A stretch of 64,000 nucleotides of DNA, taken from positions 186,001 to 250,000 of the forward strand of contig CAYLNL010000003.1 of assembly GCA_964385175.1 (NCBI GenBank), read 5' to 3'. The notes under the pieces were generated by a model. It made no database searches and was not told the DNA's origin. It saw only the letters and a list, made by a program, of their open reading frames with translations. The DNA comes from CAYLNL01 sp964385175. GTDB taxonomy: Bacteria; Bacteroidota; Bacteroidia; Flavobacteriales; Flavobacteriaceae. Numbering within the stretch: position 1 is the first letter of the stretch; each line of letters opens with the position of its first letter. The translations under genes were made by a program, and so were the position numbers. Below are positions 35,499 to 43,170 of this stretch, piece after piece.

Positions 35499-36407
35499 AT
35501 GAAAAGTATAGTGAGTTCTGTCAAAAAACCATCCACCCTACTCCTGTTTCTCAGCGACTTCAGGGAACTCACCAAAATGGGGCTTTCGCTCAGCGTGGTA
35601 TTTTCTTCGGTTGCAGGCTATCTCCTTGGCGCAACACAGGTAGATGCCCAAACCCTTATTCTCCTTATAGTGGGAGGATATGGTATGGTAGGCGCCTCTA
35701 ACACTTTCAATCAAATTATAGAAAAAGACCGGGACGCCCTGATGAAACGTACCCAAAACCGCCCGTTGCCTGCCGGTCGCATAACCGTGCAAAATGCCTT
35801 CATCATTGCCGTTGCCCTCACTCTTTTGGGTATAACAGTTTTGTATCTCATCAATTTCCGTACAGCGCTTTTCGGTCTCATCGCCATCTTTTTATACACC
35901 CTGGTTTACACTCCCTTAAAAACCCGGACGCCCCTGTCTGTGCTGGCGGGCGCTTTTCCCGGCGCTATCCCGTTCATGCTGGGCTGGGTAGCCGCTACCG
36001 GTGAGTTTGGCATAGAAGCCGGCGCCCTTTTCATGATCCAGTTTTTTTGGCAATTTCCTCATTTTTGGGCTATTGGCTGGATGTTAGACGAAGACTACAA
36101 AAAAGCAGGTTTCCGCATGTTGCCCACCGGCGAAAAAGACAACGCCACCCTTATTCAAATCATCCTTTACACATTTTGGTTACTCCCCGTCTCCATACTC
36201 CCTGTTATGGGAATCACCGGGCAGCTCACCCTGTCTGTCACAGGTGCAGCCTTGATTTTATTAGCAGGATTGGGAATGTTATTTTTCGCCCTCAGATTAT
36301 ACCGAAGAAAAGATTATCCTTCCGCCAGAAATCTTATGCTCGCAAGTGTGAGCTACCTAACCTTTATGCAACTGGTATATGTTTTAGACAAATGGCTATA
36401 CCTATGA
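35499..36407 (+). CDS. cyoE: Protoheme IX farnesyltransferase (heme O synthase)
   Basis: 302 residues from the ATG at 35499; the longer frame from 35370 runs through the promoter and terminator and is rejected. It is a UbiA-type membrane prenyltransferase with nine helices. The first aspartate-rich motif is NTFNQIIEKDRDALMKRTQNRP near residue 68, and the second conserved loop is DEDYKKAGFRMLP. It makes heme O for the cytochrome oxidase encoded downstream. The stop overlaps the next start (ATGA). Confidence 0.95.
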   Translation: MKSIVSSVKKPSTLLLFLSDFRELTKMGLSLSVVFSSVAGYLLGATQVDAQTLILLIVGGYGMVGASNTFNQIIEKDRDALMKRTQNRPLPAGRITVQNAFIIAVALTLLGITVLYLINFRTALFGLIAIFLYTLVYTPLKTRTPLSVLAGAFPGAIPFMLGWVAATGEFGIEAGALFMIQFFWQFPHFWAIGWMLDEDYKKAGFRMLPTGEKDNATLIQIILYTFWLLPVSILPVMGITGQLTLSVTGAALILLAGLGMLFFALRLYRRKDYPSARNLMLASVSYLTFMQLVYVLDKWLYL

Positions 36408-36985
36408 ACAACGTTGAAAAAATACATCCTGACAGGGCATTGCGCGCCAAAAAGATGATGCTTGTGTTCGCCCTTATCAGCATCATCATGCTATTCGCCG
36501 GGCTAACCAGTGCCTATTTAGTGAGCCAATCCCGCCCAGACTGGTTGCGTGGTTTTCAGCTCCCGCCCGCTTTTTTCACCAGCACCCTTATACTTCTGGC
36601 AAGCAGCTTAACCTTTTATCTTGCCACAAAAAGCATTAAAAAAGAAAAGCCTGGCACAGGCATGGCCTTCTTATGCAGCACTCTTTTCCTCGGGGTAGCA
36701 TTTGTATTTTTCCAATTCAGAGGTTTTTCAGAAATTATACAAAACGGGTACTATTTCACCGGCAGCCAGAGCAATATAACCAGCTCTTTCCTGTATGTGT
36801 TAGTAGTTACCCACTTAGCTCACCTTTTTTCAGGGCTTTTAGTATTACTGGTCGTAATTTATAATCATTCTAAAAAGAAATACCAGCCCGCCCGAACCCT
36901 TGGTTTAGAAATGGCTGCCATTTATTGGCACTTTTTAGATTTGCTCTGGTTATATTTAGTAGTATTTTTTTATTTCACCAAATAA
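36404..36985 (+). CDS. Cytochrome c oxidase subunit III, short form
   Basis: 193 residues with five membrane helices. The ATG at 36404 overlaps the cyoE stop as ATGA; the longer frame beginning at 36047 is a shadow over cyoE. MLFAGLTSAYLV, VVTHLAHLFSGL and AAIYWHFLDLLWLYL (His in helix and the WHFxD motif) are family hallmarks. One of two consecutive subunit III genes, the normal arrangement in this phylum. Confidence 0.92.
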   Translation: MNNVEKIHPDRALRAKKMMLVFALISIIMLFAGLTSAYLVSQSRPDWLRGFQLPPAFFTSTLILLASSLTFYLATKSIKKEKPGTGMAFLCSTLFLGVAFVFFQFRGFSEIIQNGYYFTGSQSNITSSFLYVLVVTHLAHLFSGLLVLLVVIYNHSKKKYQPARTLGLEMAAIYWHFLDLLWLYLVVFFYFTK

Positions 36986-36995
36986 GAAAAAATCG

Positions 36996-37003
36996 TAATT
37001 TTG
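36996..37003 (+). promoter_or_regulatory. Possible internal -7 box (TAATTTTG)
   Basis: Matches TAnnTTTG in the 47-base gap before the second subunit III gene; no -33 element. It may allow separate expression. Confidence 0.3.
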
Positions 37004-37032
37004 AACGATTTTTAAAATACACGCTATTTTTC

Positions 37033-38010
37033 ATGGAAACTACCCTATCTACCGGCGCCGAAGAAAAAGTATGGGGAGGCGGCAATGAGCCTCTTAAAGC
37101 GAGTTATGGGAAAATAATGATGTGGTTCTTCATTGTTTCAGATGCGCTTACTTTCTCTGGTTTTTTAACGTCTTATGGGCTTACCCGGTTTAAGTTTATT
37201 GAATCCTGGCCTATCGCCGATGAGGTATTTACGCATTTTCCGTTCCTGCACGGGGTAGATGCGCCTATGTATTATGTAGCTTTTATGACATTTATCCTCA
37301 TTTTTTCTTCTGTAACCATGGTATTGGCGGTAGATGCGGGCCACCACCTGAAAAAAACCAAGGTAGCCTGGTATATGCTGCTAACCATATTGGGAGGAGC
37401 TATTTTCGTAGGTTCCCAGGCATGGGAATGGAGCACCTTTATAAAAGGTGATTATGGCGCATTGGAAACGAAAGGAGGCAATATTCTTCAGTTTGTAGAT
37501 TCCCAAACCGGTAAACGCGCTGCCCTGGCAGATTTTACCCTTTCCCTTCCCGAAGCGCGTACTCAACACCGTCGCAATAATGGGCTTTGGTTTGTAAAAG
37601 AAGCCCCCCTTCCTTCCTATTCTGTAAACGAGGTTATAGAAGGCTTCAAAGCTCACCCAAATATTGTTATTCGCACCGAAACCATCAATGCAGAAGGTGA
37701 AAAAACTGTACTAACCCGGGGCGAATCGGAAAAAACAATACAAAACGCCGTCGGGGTAGTAGAAGGCGCTAACCTGGTGCACAATGAATATGGCAACCGC
37801 CTTTTCGCTAACTTTTTCTTTTTCATCACCGGCTTCCACGGGTTTCACGTATTTTCCGGCGTTGTTATAAACATTATTATTTTCTGCAACATCATTCTCG
37901 GCACCTATCAACGGAGAGGGCATTATGAAATGGTAGAAAAAGTAGGGCTTTACTGGCACTTTGTAGATTTGGTATGGGTATTTGTATTTACCTTCTTTTA
38001 TCTCGTTTAA
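37033..38010 (+). CDS. Cytochrome c oxidase subunit III, long form with soluble insert
   Basis: 325 residues from the ATG at 37033. Helices and motifs of subunit III are present (MMWFFIVSDALTFSGF, FFITGFHGFHVFSGV, GLYWHFVDLVWVFVF). A hydrophilic insert of about 110 residues (about 145-255) separates two of the helices after GSQAWEWSTF. I believe related bacteroidotal subunits share such an insert. It may extend into the periplasm near the cytochrome c site. It is in the operon between the short subunit III and subunit IV. Confidence 0.92.
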   Translation: METTLSTGAEEKVWGGGNEPLKASYGKIMMWFFIVSDALTFSGFLTSYGLTRFKFIESWPIADEVFTHFPFLHGVDAPMYYVAFMTFILIFSSVTMVLAVDAGHHLKKTKVAWYMLLTILGGAIFVGSQAWEWSTFIKGDYGALETKGGNILQFVDSQTGKRAALADFTLSLPEARTQHRRNNGLWFVKEAPLPSYSVNEVIEGFKAHPNIVIRTETINAEGEKTVLTRGESEKTIQNAVGVVEGANLVHNEYGNRLFANFFFFITGFHGFHVFSGVVINIIIFCNIILGTYQRRGHYEMVEKVGLYWHFVDLVWVFVFTFFYLV

Positions 38011-38022
38011 ACTTTTGGCACT

Positions 38023-38406
38023 ATGGCACACCAAGCGCACAACCTGGCAATTTTTAGGGGGCTTTTAAAATTCAAGTCCAATGAGCAAAAAATATGGGCG
38101 GTATTGATTGTTCTTTCCATCATCACTGCCGTAGAAGTAACTCTTGGCATTGTGAGACCCGAATGGTCTTTGACCAAAATAGCCCAAATGAAACTCCTCA
38201 ACTGGATTTTCATTATATTAACCTTGGTGAAAGCTTATTATATTTCCTGGGATTTTATGCACCTGCGCGATGAAAAATCCAGTTTCCGCGGAGCAATTGT
38301 TCTCCCCCTCGCCATCTTAATTCCCTATCTCACTTTTATCTTGCTGGTAGAGGGCGATTACCTGCACGATGTACTTAAAAACGGGTTTGCAAACTGGAAT
38401 TTTTAA
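38023..38406 (+). CDS. Cytochrome c oxidase subunit IV family (CyoD/CtaF-like)
   Basis: 127 residues with three membrane helices (about 24-44, 62-80, 94-115). KAYYISWDFMHLRDEKSSFRG between the second and third helices is characteristic. It is a small, non-catalytic oxidase subunit. It starts 12 bases after the previous gene. The SCO1 and DUF420 genes I would expect next are absent; accessory DNA begins right after the stop. Confidence 0.9.
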   Translation: MAHQAHNLAIFRGLLKFKSNEQKIWAVLIVLSIITAVEVTLGIVRPEWSLTKIAQMKLLNWIFIILTLVKAYYISWDFMHLRDEKSSFRGAIVLPLAILIPYLTFILLVEGDYLHDVLKNGFANWNF

Positions 38407-38417
38407 GACCTAAGCGG

Positions 38418-38657
38418 GAAAATCTTTATCCTGTAACCGAAAACGGGAAACTAATAACCAACATCGCAGTAAGCGATATTACAATTCGAGATATAGGCGA
38501 TATTTTAGAAGCTATCCTTATTGAAAGTATTGAACCAAGACAGAACAGAAAACAAGGAAATCTATTTTTTGGGCTTGAATATTTACAACAAGAAGCACCG
38601 GAGATTAAGAAACGGTTAAAAGAACAAATTATCCGGGAACTGACCGGTAAGCTATAA
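38418..38657 (+). pseudogene. C-terminal remnant of a gene, GIY-YIG-nuclease-like
   Basis: An open frame without a start runs from just after the oxidase subunit IV stop to TAA at 38655. It encodes about 79 residues, including ITNIAVSDITIRDIGDILEA, LIESIEPRQNRKQGNLFFG and LEYLQQEAPEIKKR. This looks like the C-terminal part of the larger GIY-YIG nuclease proteins I remember, in which an ALLIE..EP.QN..G pattern recurs. The N-terminal catalytic part is missing. The family assignment is from memory. Confidence 0.45.
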
Positions 38658-38718
38658 GAAAATCTGCTTATACTCCGGGCTTTCAACACTAATAAAAACC
38701 ACATAAACCCTTACAGAT

Positions 38719-39078
38719 ATGGATGTAGTAAATATTCAAAACAAGTTAGATTTAATTACAGAACACTGGAAACCTATTATTGTAGGAGAATTAAACAAGC
38801 AACATATTAAACTTGTAAAAATCAAAGATAAATTCCCCATGCACCATCATGAAAACGAAGACGAATTGTTCTTAGTTATCAAAGGTCTTTTAAAAATGGA
38901 TTATGGCGATAGAGTTGTAGAGGTTAAAGAAGGCGAATTTATTATTGTTCCGAGGGGAGTAAAGCATAGGCCTATTGCCGATTCTGAAGTTCACCTACTT
39001 TTATTTGAGCCAGAAACCACCCTAAACACCGGCAATCTAAAAAATGAATTTACGGTTGAAATGCCCGAAAAGAAATAA
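38719..39078 (+). CDS. Single-domain cupin protein
   Basis: 119 residues. The two cupin motifs are present: motif 1 FPMHHHENEDELFLVIKG with the metal ligands His, His and Glu, and motif 2 GEFIIVPRGVKHRPIA with the fourth His. It should bind a divalent metal. Function is not determined; such proteins range from isomerases to sensors. Intact in the middle of a degraded region. Confidence 0.88.
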   Translation: MDVVNIQNKLDLITEHWKPIIVGELNKQHIKLVKIKDKFPMHHHENEDELFLVIKGLLKMDYGDRVVEVKEGEFIIVPRGVKHRPIADSEVHLLLFEPETTLNTGNLKNEFTVEMPEKK

Positions 39079-39251
39079 ACCAGCGGTGAAAAGCACAACC
39101 AGAACCCAATCAATTCCTTTTTCATCAAATTATATTTAGGTTTTTCATCCTTATCACCTATAAGAGTTTTTATAAATAACCTGAGATATAAAATATTATA
39201 TTGTATCTTTGTGAGATAAAAACAGGTACGAAACCGTATAGTAACGTTTAG

Positions 39252-39506
39252 GGTGCAAGGATTGAAGGTAGAATTACCCATGAATTTGGCAGAAAAAGCC
39301 AAAATGCCATCACTTTACTTCAGTTTCTACTAAAAAAACCCATTGTAAATGTAAACCAGGCAAAAGATAGTAGCCGCCTGAGCTATAATGCCGCCAATTC
39401 ATTACTCTCAGATTTTATAAAAGCCGGTATCCTCAAAGAAATTACAGGATACACCCGCAACAGGGTTTTTATTTTCGAAGAGTACCTTAAAGAATTTTAC
39501 AAATAG
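39252..39506 (+). pseudogene. C-terminal remnant of a Fic-family protein
   Basis: The open frame begins just after a TAG at 39249 and ends at TAG 39504. It encodes about 84 residues ending in a winged-helix typical of Fic/DOC proteins: FLLKKPIVNVNQAKDSS, LSYNAANSLLSDFIKAGIL, KEITGYTRNRVFIFEEYL. No HPFxxGNGR catalytic motif remains. A promoter-like TATCTTTG at 39204-39211 lies just upstream, but no in-frame start codon precedes the conserved part. Confidence 0.7.
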
Positions 39507-39640
39507 CCCGGTAGCCGTTTTAGCGCCCGCCCGTGCGCACAGCCATGAGCATGCCCGCACCCGTAAACCATTTCGTTTTGGAACTTTCGCCCCAACTCCG
39601 TAGCTTCGCAAGGTGAGGCACAATAGTACAAAACATCGCA
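39507..39640. repeat. GC-rich intergenic stretch related to hairpin repeats
   Basis: A C/G-rich patch (GCGCCCGCCCGTGCGCAC) in AT-rich surroundings. Its complement shares the string ACGAAATGGTTT with the GC-rich gap at 21155-21166, so both may hold copies of a diverged repeat. Confidence 0.35.
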
Positions 39641-40171
39641 ATGAATAAAATATGGAAAGATATCCTGGAATATTGGGAAAAATACATCTCCCCGGAAAGC
39701 CCAGGAGCCGGCGCCAGCCCCGAAGAACTAAGTACTTTAGAGTATTACCTGGGACAAGACCTTCCCCTTACATTTAAAGAGTTTTATAAAATTCACAACG
39801 GGTTTAGAGAACCCATTATCCTCCCGCACCCCAGCAGCCTTCTTTCCTTAGAAGAAATTTTAGAAAGATGGTCAGCCCTGAACAAGCTCTTCGGCAAAGA
39901 ACCCCTTCCTGAAGAAGCGTTCGAAGGATGCACAAGCCAGTGTAAAGAAGTTAAAAAAGTAAGATGGACCCCCGGTTGGATTCCTTTTACAATCTCTACC
40001 AGGGGAAGAGATTATTATTGCCTGGATTTTGAACCTGCCCCGCATGGCATCAGCGGTCAAATCATATTTTTTTCTACCGACATGGGAGACAGGGAATTTA
40101 TCTCCGAATCTTTTGAGGCTTTTATAACAAAGTACACCCAAAGCCTCACCGCAGGTAAATATACCTTGTAA
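39641..40171 (+). CDS. SUKH (SMI1/KNR4) family protein, probable orphan immunity protein
   Basis: 176 residues. LGQDLPLTFKEFYKIHNGF is the SMI1/KNR4 start, LSLEEILERW follows, and GWIPFTISTRGRDYYCLDFEPAP is the core strand pair. SUKH domains are the commonest immunity proteins of contact-dependent polymorphic toxins. No matching toxin tip is adjacent; the Tc effector 11 kb downstream has its own polarity and is not an obvious partner. Cytosolic. The gene is intact. Confidence 0.88.
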   Translation: MNKIWKDILEYWEKYISPESPGAGASPEELSTLEYYLGQDLPLTFKEFYKIHNGFREPIILPHPSSLLSLEEILERWSALNKLFGKEPLPEEAFEGCTSQCKEVKKVRWTPGWIPFTISTRGRDYYCLDFEPAPHGISGQIIFFSTDMGDREFISESFEAFITKYTQSLTAGKYTL

Positions 40172-40187
40172 AAAAAGCTGAGCCCCC

Positions 40188-40412
40188 GCTCCCGCACCAA
40201 TCTTTTTGGGCGGTATTTACATCCCTGTCGATGTGAGCCTTCCGGCTCGTTTCTCTAAATTTTCCCGCCCGTGTGCGTGTACCCGCGCACCCACGCGCGC
40301 GTAGGCACGCCCCTGCGTGGGGATGGTTTTTGTTTTAGTTCCGAAGTCGGGAGACTTTGGAGAGCGGGTTGTTAAGTAAAAGGTTTGGGGTATATTTGCT
40401 ATATAAACAAGT
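40188..40412 (+). repeat. Promoter-carrying GC-rich repeat, copy 1
   Basis: Shares with 41965-42160 a series of blocks in the same order: CTCCCGC + hairpin, GGTATTTACA, CCTTCCGGCTCGT, TTTTCCCGCCCGTGTGCGTG, and a final TATATTTG + ATATAAACA. It includes the hairpin GAGCCTTCCGGCTC and the hairpin-like CCGAAGTCGGGAGACTTTGG. Confidence 0.75.
40369..40398 (+). promoter_or_regulatory. Promoter of the SnoaL-like lipoprotein (TTG-N19-TATATTTG)
   Basis: TTG at 40369-40371 and TATATTTG at 40391-40398. It lies inside the repeat at 40188-40412, so the repeat supplies the promoter. Confidence 0.6.
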
Positions 40413-40452
40413 TAGCGGTCAGGCTATCTCAAAAACGACTAAAAAAGAAAAT

Positions 40453-40935
40453 ATGAACTTAAAAAATATAATTAGAATGAAATTTTTAATGACCCTTTTT
40501 ATTGCAACTATTGTGATGATTTCTTGCAAGAATCAAACATCAAATAATATGACAACCTCTGACAACGAAAAAATTGTAAGACAATATTATGAGTATTTCA
40601 ACAAACACGACTGGAAGAAAATGGCTGGAATGTATGTAGAAATTTCAGACTTCAAAGACCCTTCGCTTGGACAAGGTATCATAAAACAAACAAGACAACA
40701 GATAATTGAAAAATATACTGGACTAGGTGAAATGTTCCATGACGTTAAAGACGAAATTATACAAATTTATCCTTCTGGTGACACAAACATAATTGTTGAG
40801 TTTGTATCAACAGGAACAGCACCAGACGGAACAAAATTTAAATTGCCGATTTGTACAATTTTTACAATAGAAAACGGGAAAATCACAAAAGACTTTACTT
40901 ATTACGACAATTTTGAAGACCAACAGCAAAAGTAA
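40453..40935 (+). CDS. SnoaL-like (NTF2 fold) lipoprotein
   Basis: 160 residues. An N-terminal signal ends in VMISC, a lipobox, so it is a membrane-anchored exported protein; the in-frame ATG at 40477 gives a cleaner signal and may be the true start. The SnoaL-type cone fold follows: EKIVRQYYEYFNKHDWKKMAGMY, GQGIIKQTRQQIIEKYTGL, FVSTGTAPDGTKFKLP and CTIFTIENGKITKDFTYYD. Ligand or reaction unknown. The DNA is AT-rich compared with the flanking repeats. Confidence 0.8.
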   Translation: MNLKNIIRMKFLMTLFIATIVMISCKNQTSNNMTTSDNEKIVRQYYEYFNKHDWKKMAGMYVEISDFKDPSLGQGIIKQTRQQIIEKYTGLGEMFHDVKDEIIQIYPSGDTNIIVEFVSTGTAPDGTKFKLPICTIFTIENGKITKDFTYYDNFEDQQQK

Positions 40936-40939
40936 TAAG

Positions 40940-41145
40940 TCCGCTCCGCAAAGTCTCCTGACTTTGCGCCACTCCTGTTCGCGCGAGCCCCCTGGCTCGT
41001 GCTGCCCCCGCTCCCGCACGAACCTTGCTGTCGTGCTTAGCCTCCGCTCCGCAAAGTCTCCTGACTTTGCGCCACTCCTGTTCGCGCGAGCCTCCTGGCT
41101 CGTGCTAACCCCGCTCCCGCACGAACCTTGCTGTCGTGCCTGGCC
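40940..41145. repeat. 103-base tandem repeat, two copies, three hairpins each
   Basis: Copies at 40940-41042 and 41043-41145 are nearly identical. Each holds three stem-loops: GCAAAGTC-TCCT-GACTTTGC (perfect), a GCGCGAGCC/GGCTCGTGC stem with a four-base loop, and GCACGA/TCGTGC. It lies between the SnoaL-like gene and the antitoxin gene and encodes nothing convincing. Confidence 0.9.
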
Positions 41146-41185
41146 CCATCCTGCTTTGCTCTGATAACCTATTATAAAAGACAAC

Positions 41186-41217
41186 TTTGCAAAAACCGGT
41201 AATGATTTGTATTTTTG
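41186..41217 (+). promoter_or_regulatory. Promoter of the antitoxin-toxin pair (TTTG-N20-TATTTTTG)
   Basis: TTTG at 41186-41189 and TATTTTTG at 41210-41217 with 20 bases between, one of the best promoter matches in the window. The ATG at 41236 follows. Confidence 0.7.
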
Positions 41218-41235
41218 TTCAAATCATTGAATACT

Positions 41236-41472
41236 ATGAGTACCATAGAATTAAGGCATCTTATAACCGAACAATTGTCTCGTATAGAAGACGTAAATTT
41301 TCTGAACGCCATAAAAACTATTGTTGAGAGCAAGCTATCTGAAGGGTTTTATAAACTCAGCAATTATCAAAAAAACAGGATAGACTCGGCAAGGCAACAA
41401 CTAAAAAACAAGCGAACCATTCCTCATAAAGATTTGCAAAAAGAAGTTGACCAATGGTTACGTTCAAAATAG
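41236..41472 (+). CDS. Antitoxin of a RelE/ParE-type module
   Basis: 78 residues from the ATG at 41236; the ATG at 41215 overlaps the promoter. Helical, with a charged C-terminal half (LSNYQKNRIDSARQQLKNK) and a final KEVDQWLRSK, a layout usual for small antitoxins that accompany RelE/ParE toxins in Bacteroidota. It overlaps the toxin gene by 19 bases. The toxin is frameshifted, so this antitoxin is probably an orphan. Confidence 0.75.
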   Translation: MSTIELRHLITEQLSRIEDVNFLNAIKTIVESKLSEGFYKLSNYQKNRIDSARQQLKNKRTIPHKDLQKEVDQWLRSK

Positions 41473-41764
41473 ATTGGTCTGTTGAGGCAAGATTAGATTT
41501 AATAGACATTTTAGATTTCTATATAAAACACAATAAATCAAATGTATATAGTAGTAAGTTACATGCAAAATTAATAAGACTATAAAATTATTGAGCAAGA
41601 ATCCCTTTTTAGGCACTCCCACTGATTTTAATTCAGTAAGAACATTAGTAACGGGAGACTATCAAATTATATATGAAATCTTTGACCAATTGATAGTAAT
41701 AATAATGATTTGGGATTGCCGAAGAGATCCTAAAGACAAGATAATTGACCAAAGAATAAAATAA
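41454..41764 (+). pseudogene. RelE/ParE-family toxin, broken by a frameshift
   Basis: From the ATG at 41454 the frame reads VTFKIDWSVEARLDLIDILDF and continues to about 41575, where it hits TAA at 41583. The rest of the toxin continues in a different frame to TAA at 41762: TIKLLSKNPFLGTPTDF, VRTLVTGDYQIIYEI, VIIMIWDCRRDPKD. Joined, the two parts give an ordinary RelE/ParE toxin of about 100 residues with the C-terminal IWDCRRDP motif. The slip lies near the A run at 41567-41570. Confidence 0.82.
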
Positions 41765-41769
41765 AAAAA

Positions 41770-41899
41770 CCGCTCGCGCGAGCCTCGCGGCTCGGGCTAA
41801 CCCCACTCCCGCCCCAATCCCCTCTCGTTCCCGCCCGAATCCTTTCGTGTGGCAAACCCCAACCCCCGCTTTTTATCCCTGTTTAAAAAAAATATTCCC
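41770..41899 (+). repeat. Direct repeat of about 128 bases, left copy
   Basis: Begins CCGCTCGCGCGAGCCTCGCG and ends AATATTCCC. Nearly identical to 43464-43589 (one substitution and a few small indels seen). It contains the hairpin GCGAGCCTCGCGGCTCG and a second, imperfect one around CCCGAATCCTTTCG. Together the two copies bracket the HicBA-like pair. Confidence 0.9.
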
Positions 41900-41964
41900 C
41901 CGTCCGCAAGCGCAGGTACAAAGGCGCACGCCTACGTGTGCTACCCGGACAGGAAAGCACCCTT

Positions 41965-42160
41965 GCTCCCGCCCGAATCTTTTCGGGTGGTATTTACAAG
42001 CCTTCCGGCTCGTCTCTCTAATTTTCCCGCCCGTGTGCGTGTACCTGCACACCCGCCTGCATGGGCAGGCCCCTGCGCAGGCGGCTATTATATCGGGAGG
42101 CTTCGGGGAGTGAGGCGTTACGTAAAAAGTTTTGGGTATATTTGCCATATAAACACGCTG
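41965..42160 (+). repeat. Promoter-carrying GC-rich repeat, copy 2
   Basis: Corresponds block by block to 40188-40412 but is diverged. Contains the perfect hairpin CCCGAA-TCTT-TTCGGG at 41972-41987 and AGCCTTCCGGCT, and ends with the promoter box upstream of the HicB-like gene. Confidence 0.75.
42137..42144 (+). promoter_or_regulatory. -7 box (TATATTTG) upstream of the HicB-like gene
   Basis: Exact TAnnTTTG match at the end of repeat copy 2. No good -33 element. It lies 103 bases before the ATG at 42247. Confidence 0.45.
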
Positions 42161-42246
42161 TAGGTAATTATCATAAATATTGCGTTAATTAAAAAAAACA
42201 ACTGACAATAAAATAAGGAAACAAAAAACATCCTTACATTTGAGTA

Positions 42247-43170
42247 ATGGCAATTGACTTACAAAAAGGAATCAGTTTAAAGATAGAAGGGGAACTTGGA
42301 AAGTTTCAAACTCTCCCTATTGAGTCTTTAATAAAGATTTCTGAATCTTTACAAGAATTGGTTATGTCAATTGCGAAATATGACTTACCTGCAAACGAAA
42401 CGATTGATTTAAATAACTTCAAACTTGAATTGGCTGATTTTCAAAAAGGAAGTGTAATTCCATCTTTCGTGCTCACTCAAAGAGTACAGACCGTAATCAC
42501 TTCTGATTATCAAAACCAAAGAGAGGAAGTAACAAAGAAATTAAACACCATTTTTGAAATCTCTGATAAAGGAAATTATTCTTCTTTAAAAGAATTATAT
42601 CCTGAACATTTTAAAAGAAACGAAATTGTAGAGAAATTATATGATTTTACTTCAAGTTTCAATAATTCACCCGTTTCTATATATGAAAAAGATAATATTA
42701 GTGAGAAAAGCGAAAAATATAGGCCAAAAAAATTTAAACCCTCTACAAAAAAAAGTTTGATGGCTGATGTGAAACAAATAAAAGAGGAAGGGCTTGAAGA
42801 AAAAGCTTTTGCCAGAATAAAGGTTACTAAAAAAGGAGGAAGAACAAGAAATAGTATTGAGGAAGTTATATCAATAGAACATCATTCATTATCATATTCA
42901 CCAGAAATTATAAACGTGGATAGAAAACAATATATATTAAAGTTTCCCTTGCGTTGTCTTTTTGAGAAAGAGAATGACTATTATGTAATTAATAACGAAC
43001 AATTAGACATCATTGGAACTGGAAAAACTCAAGATGAGGCGGAACAGAATTTTAACGAAGAGTTTGACTATCTGTATAATAGACTAAATTCATTAAAAGA
43101 TAGTCAATTAAATAAGAGATTATTAAGAATTAAGAACGTTCTGAACAGTTTTGTAAAAGAGGTGTTTTAA
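42247..43170 (+). CDS. Unknown protein with HicB-like C-terminus
   Basis: 307 residues, soluble, from AT-rich DNA. The N-terminal part (LPIESLIKISESLQELV, LELADFQKGSVIPSF) is of an unknown type. The last 80 residues (NNEQLDIIGTGKTQDEAEQN, then a helical tail) recall the HicB antitoxin fold, in which a short sheet is followed by a GxTxEEA helix. The middle is lysine-rich (residues about 160-205) and may be a nucleic-acid-binding linker. The stop codon abuts the next ATG directly (TAAATG), so the two genes are translated as a pair. The toxin-antitoxin idea is inference. Confidence 0.6.
   Translation: MAIDLQKGISLKIEGELGKFQTLPIESLIKISESLQELVMSIAKYDLPANETIDLNNFKLELADFQKGSVIPSFVLTQRVQTVITSDYQNQREEVTKKLNTIFEISDKGNYSSLKELYPEHFKRNEIVEKLYDFTSSFNNSPVSIYEKDNISEKSEKYRPKKFKPSTKKSLMADVKQIKEEGLEEKAFARIKVTKKGGRTRNSIEEVISIEHHSLSYSPEIINVDRKQYILKFPLRCLFEKENDYYVINNEQLDIIGTGKTQDEAEQNFNEEFDYLYNRLNSLKDSQLNKRLLRIKNVLNSFVKEVF

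Noticed and set aside
36047..36403. Upstream extension of the short subunit III frame
   Set aside because: It overlaps cyoE completely and encodes no membrane-helix pattern; the ATG at 36404 fits the ATGA overlap and the family N-terminus.
38991..39302. Minus-strand open frame with a signal-like start (MKKELIGFWLCF) over the cupin gene
   Set aside because: Most of it is antisense to the conserved cupin; no promoter box and no domain. Possibly a relic but not supportable.
39408..39641. Minus-strand open frame over the Fic remnant and GC-rich gap
   Set aside because: Translation is Cys/Arg-rich low complexity created by the hairpin-repeat DNA.
40940..41145. CRISPR-like array
   Set aside because: Only two units of 103 bases that repeat in full, with no variable spacers and no cas genes nearby.
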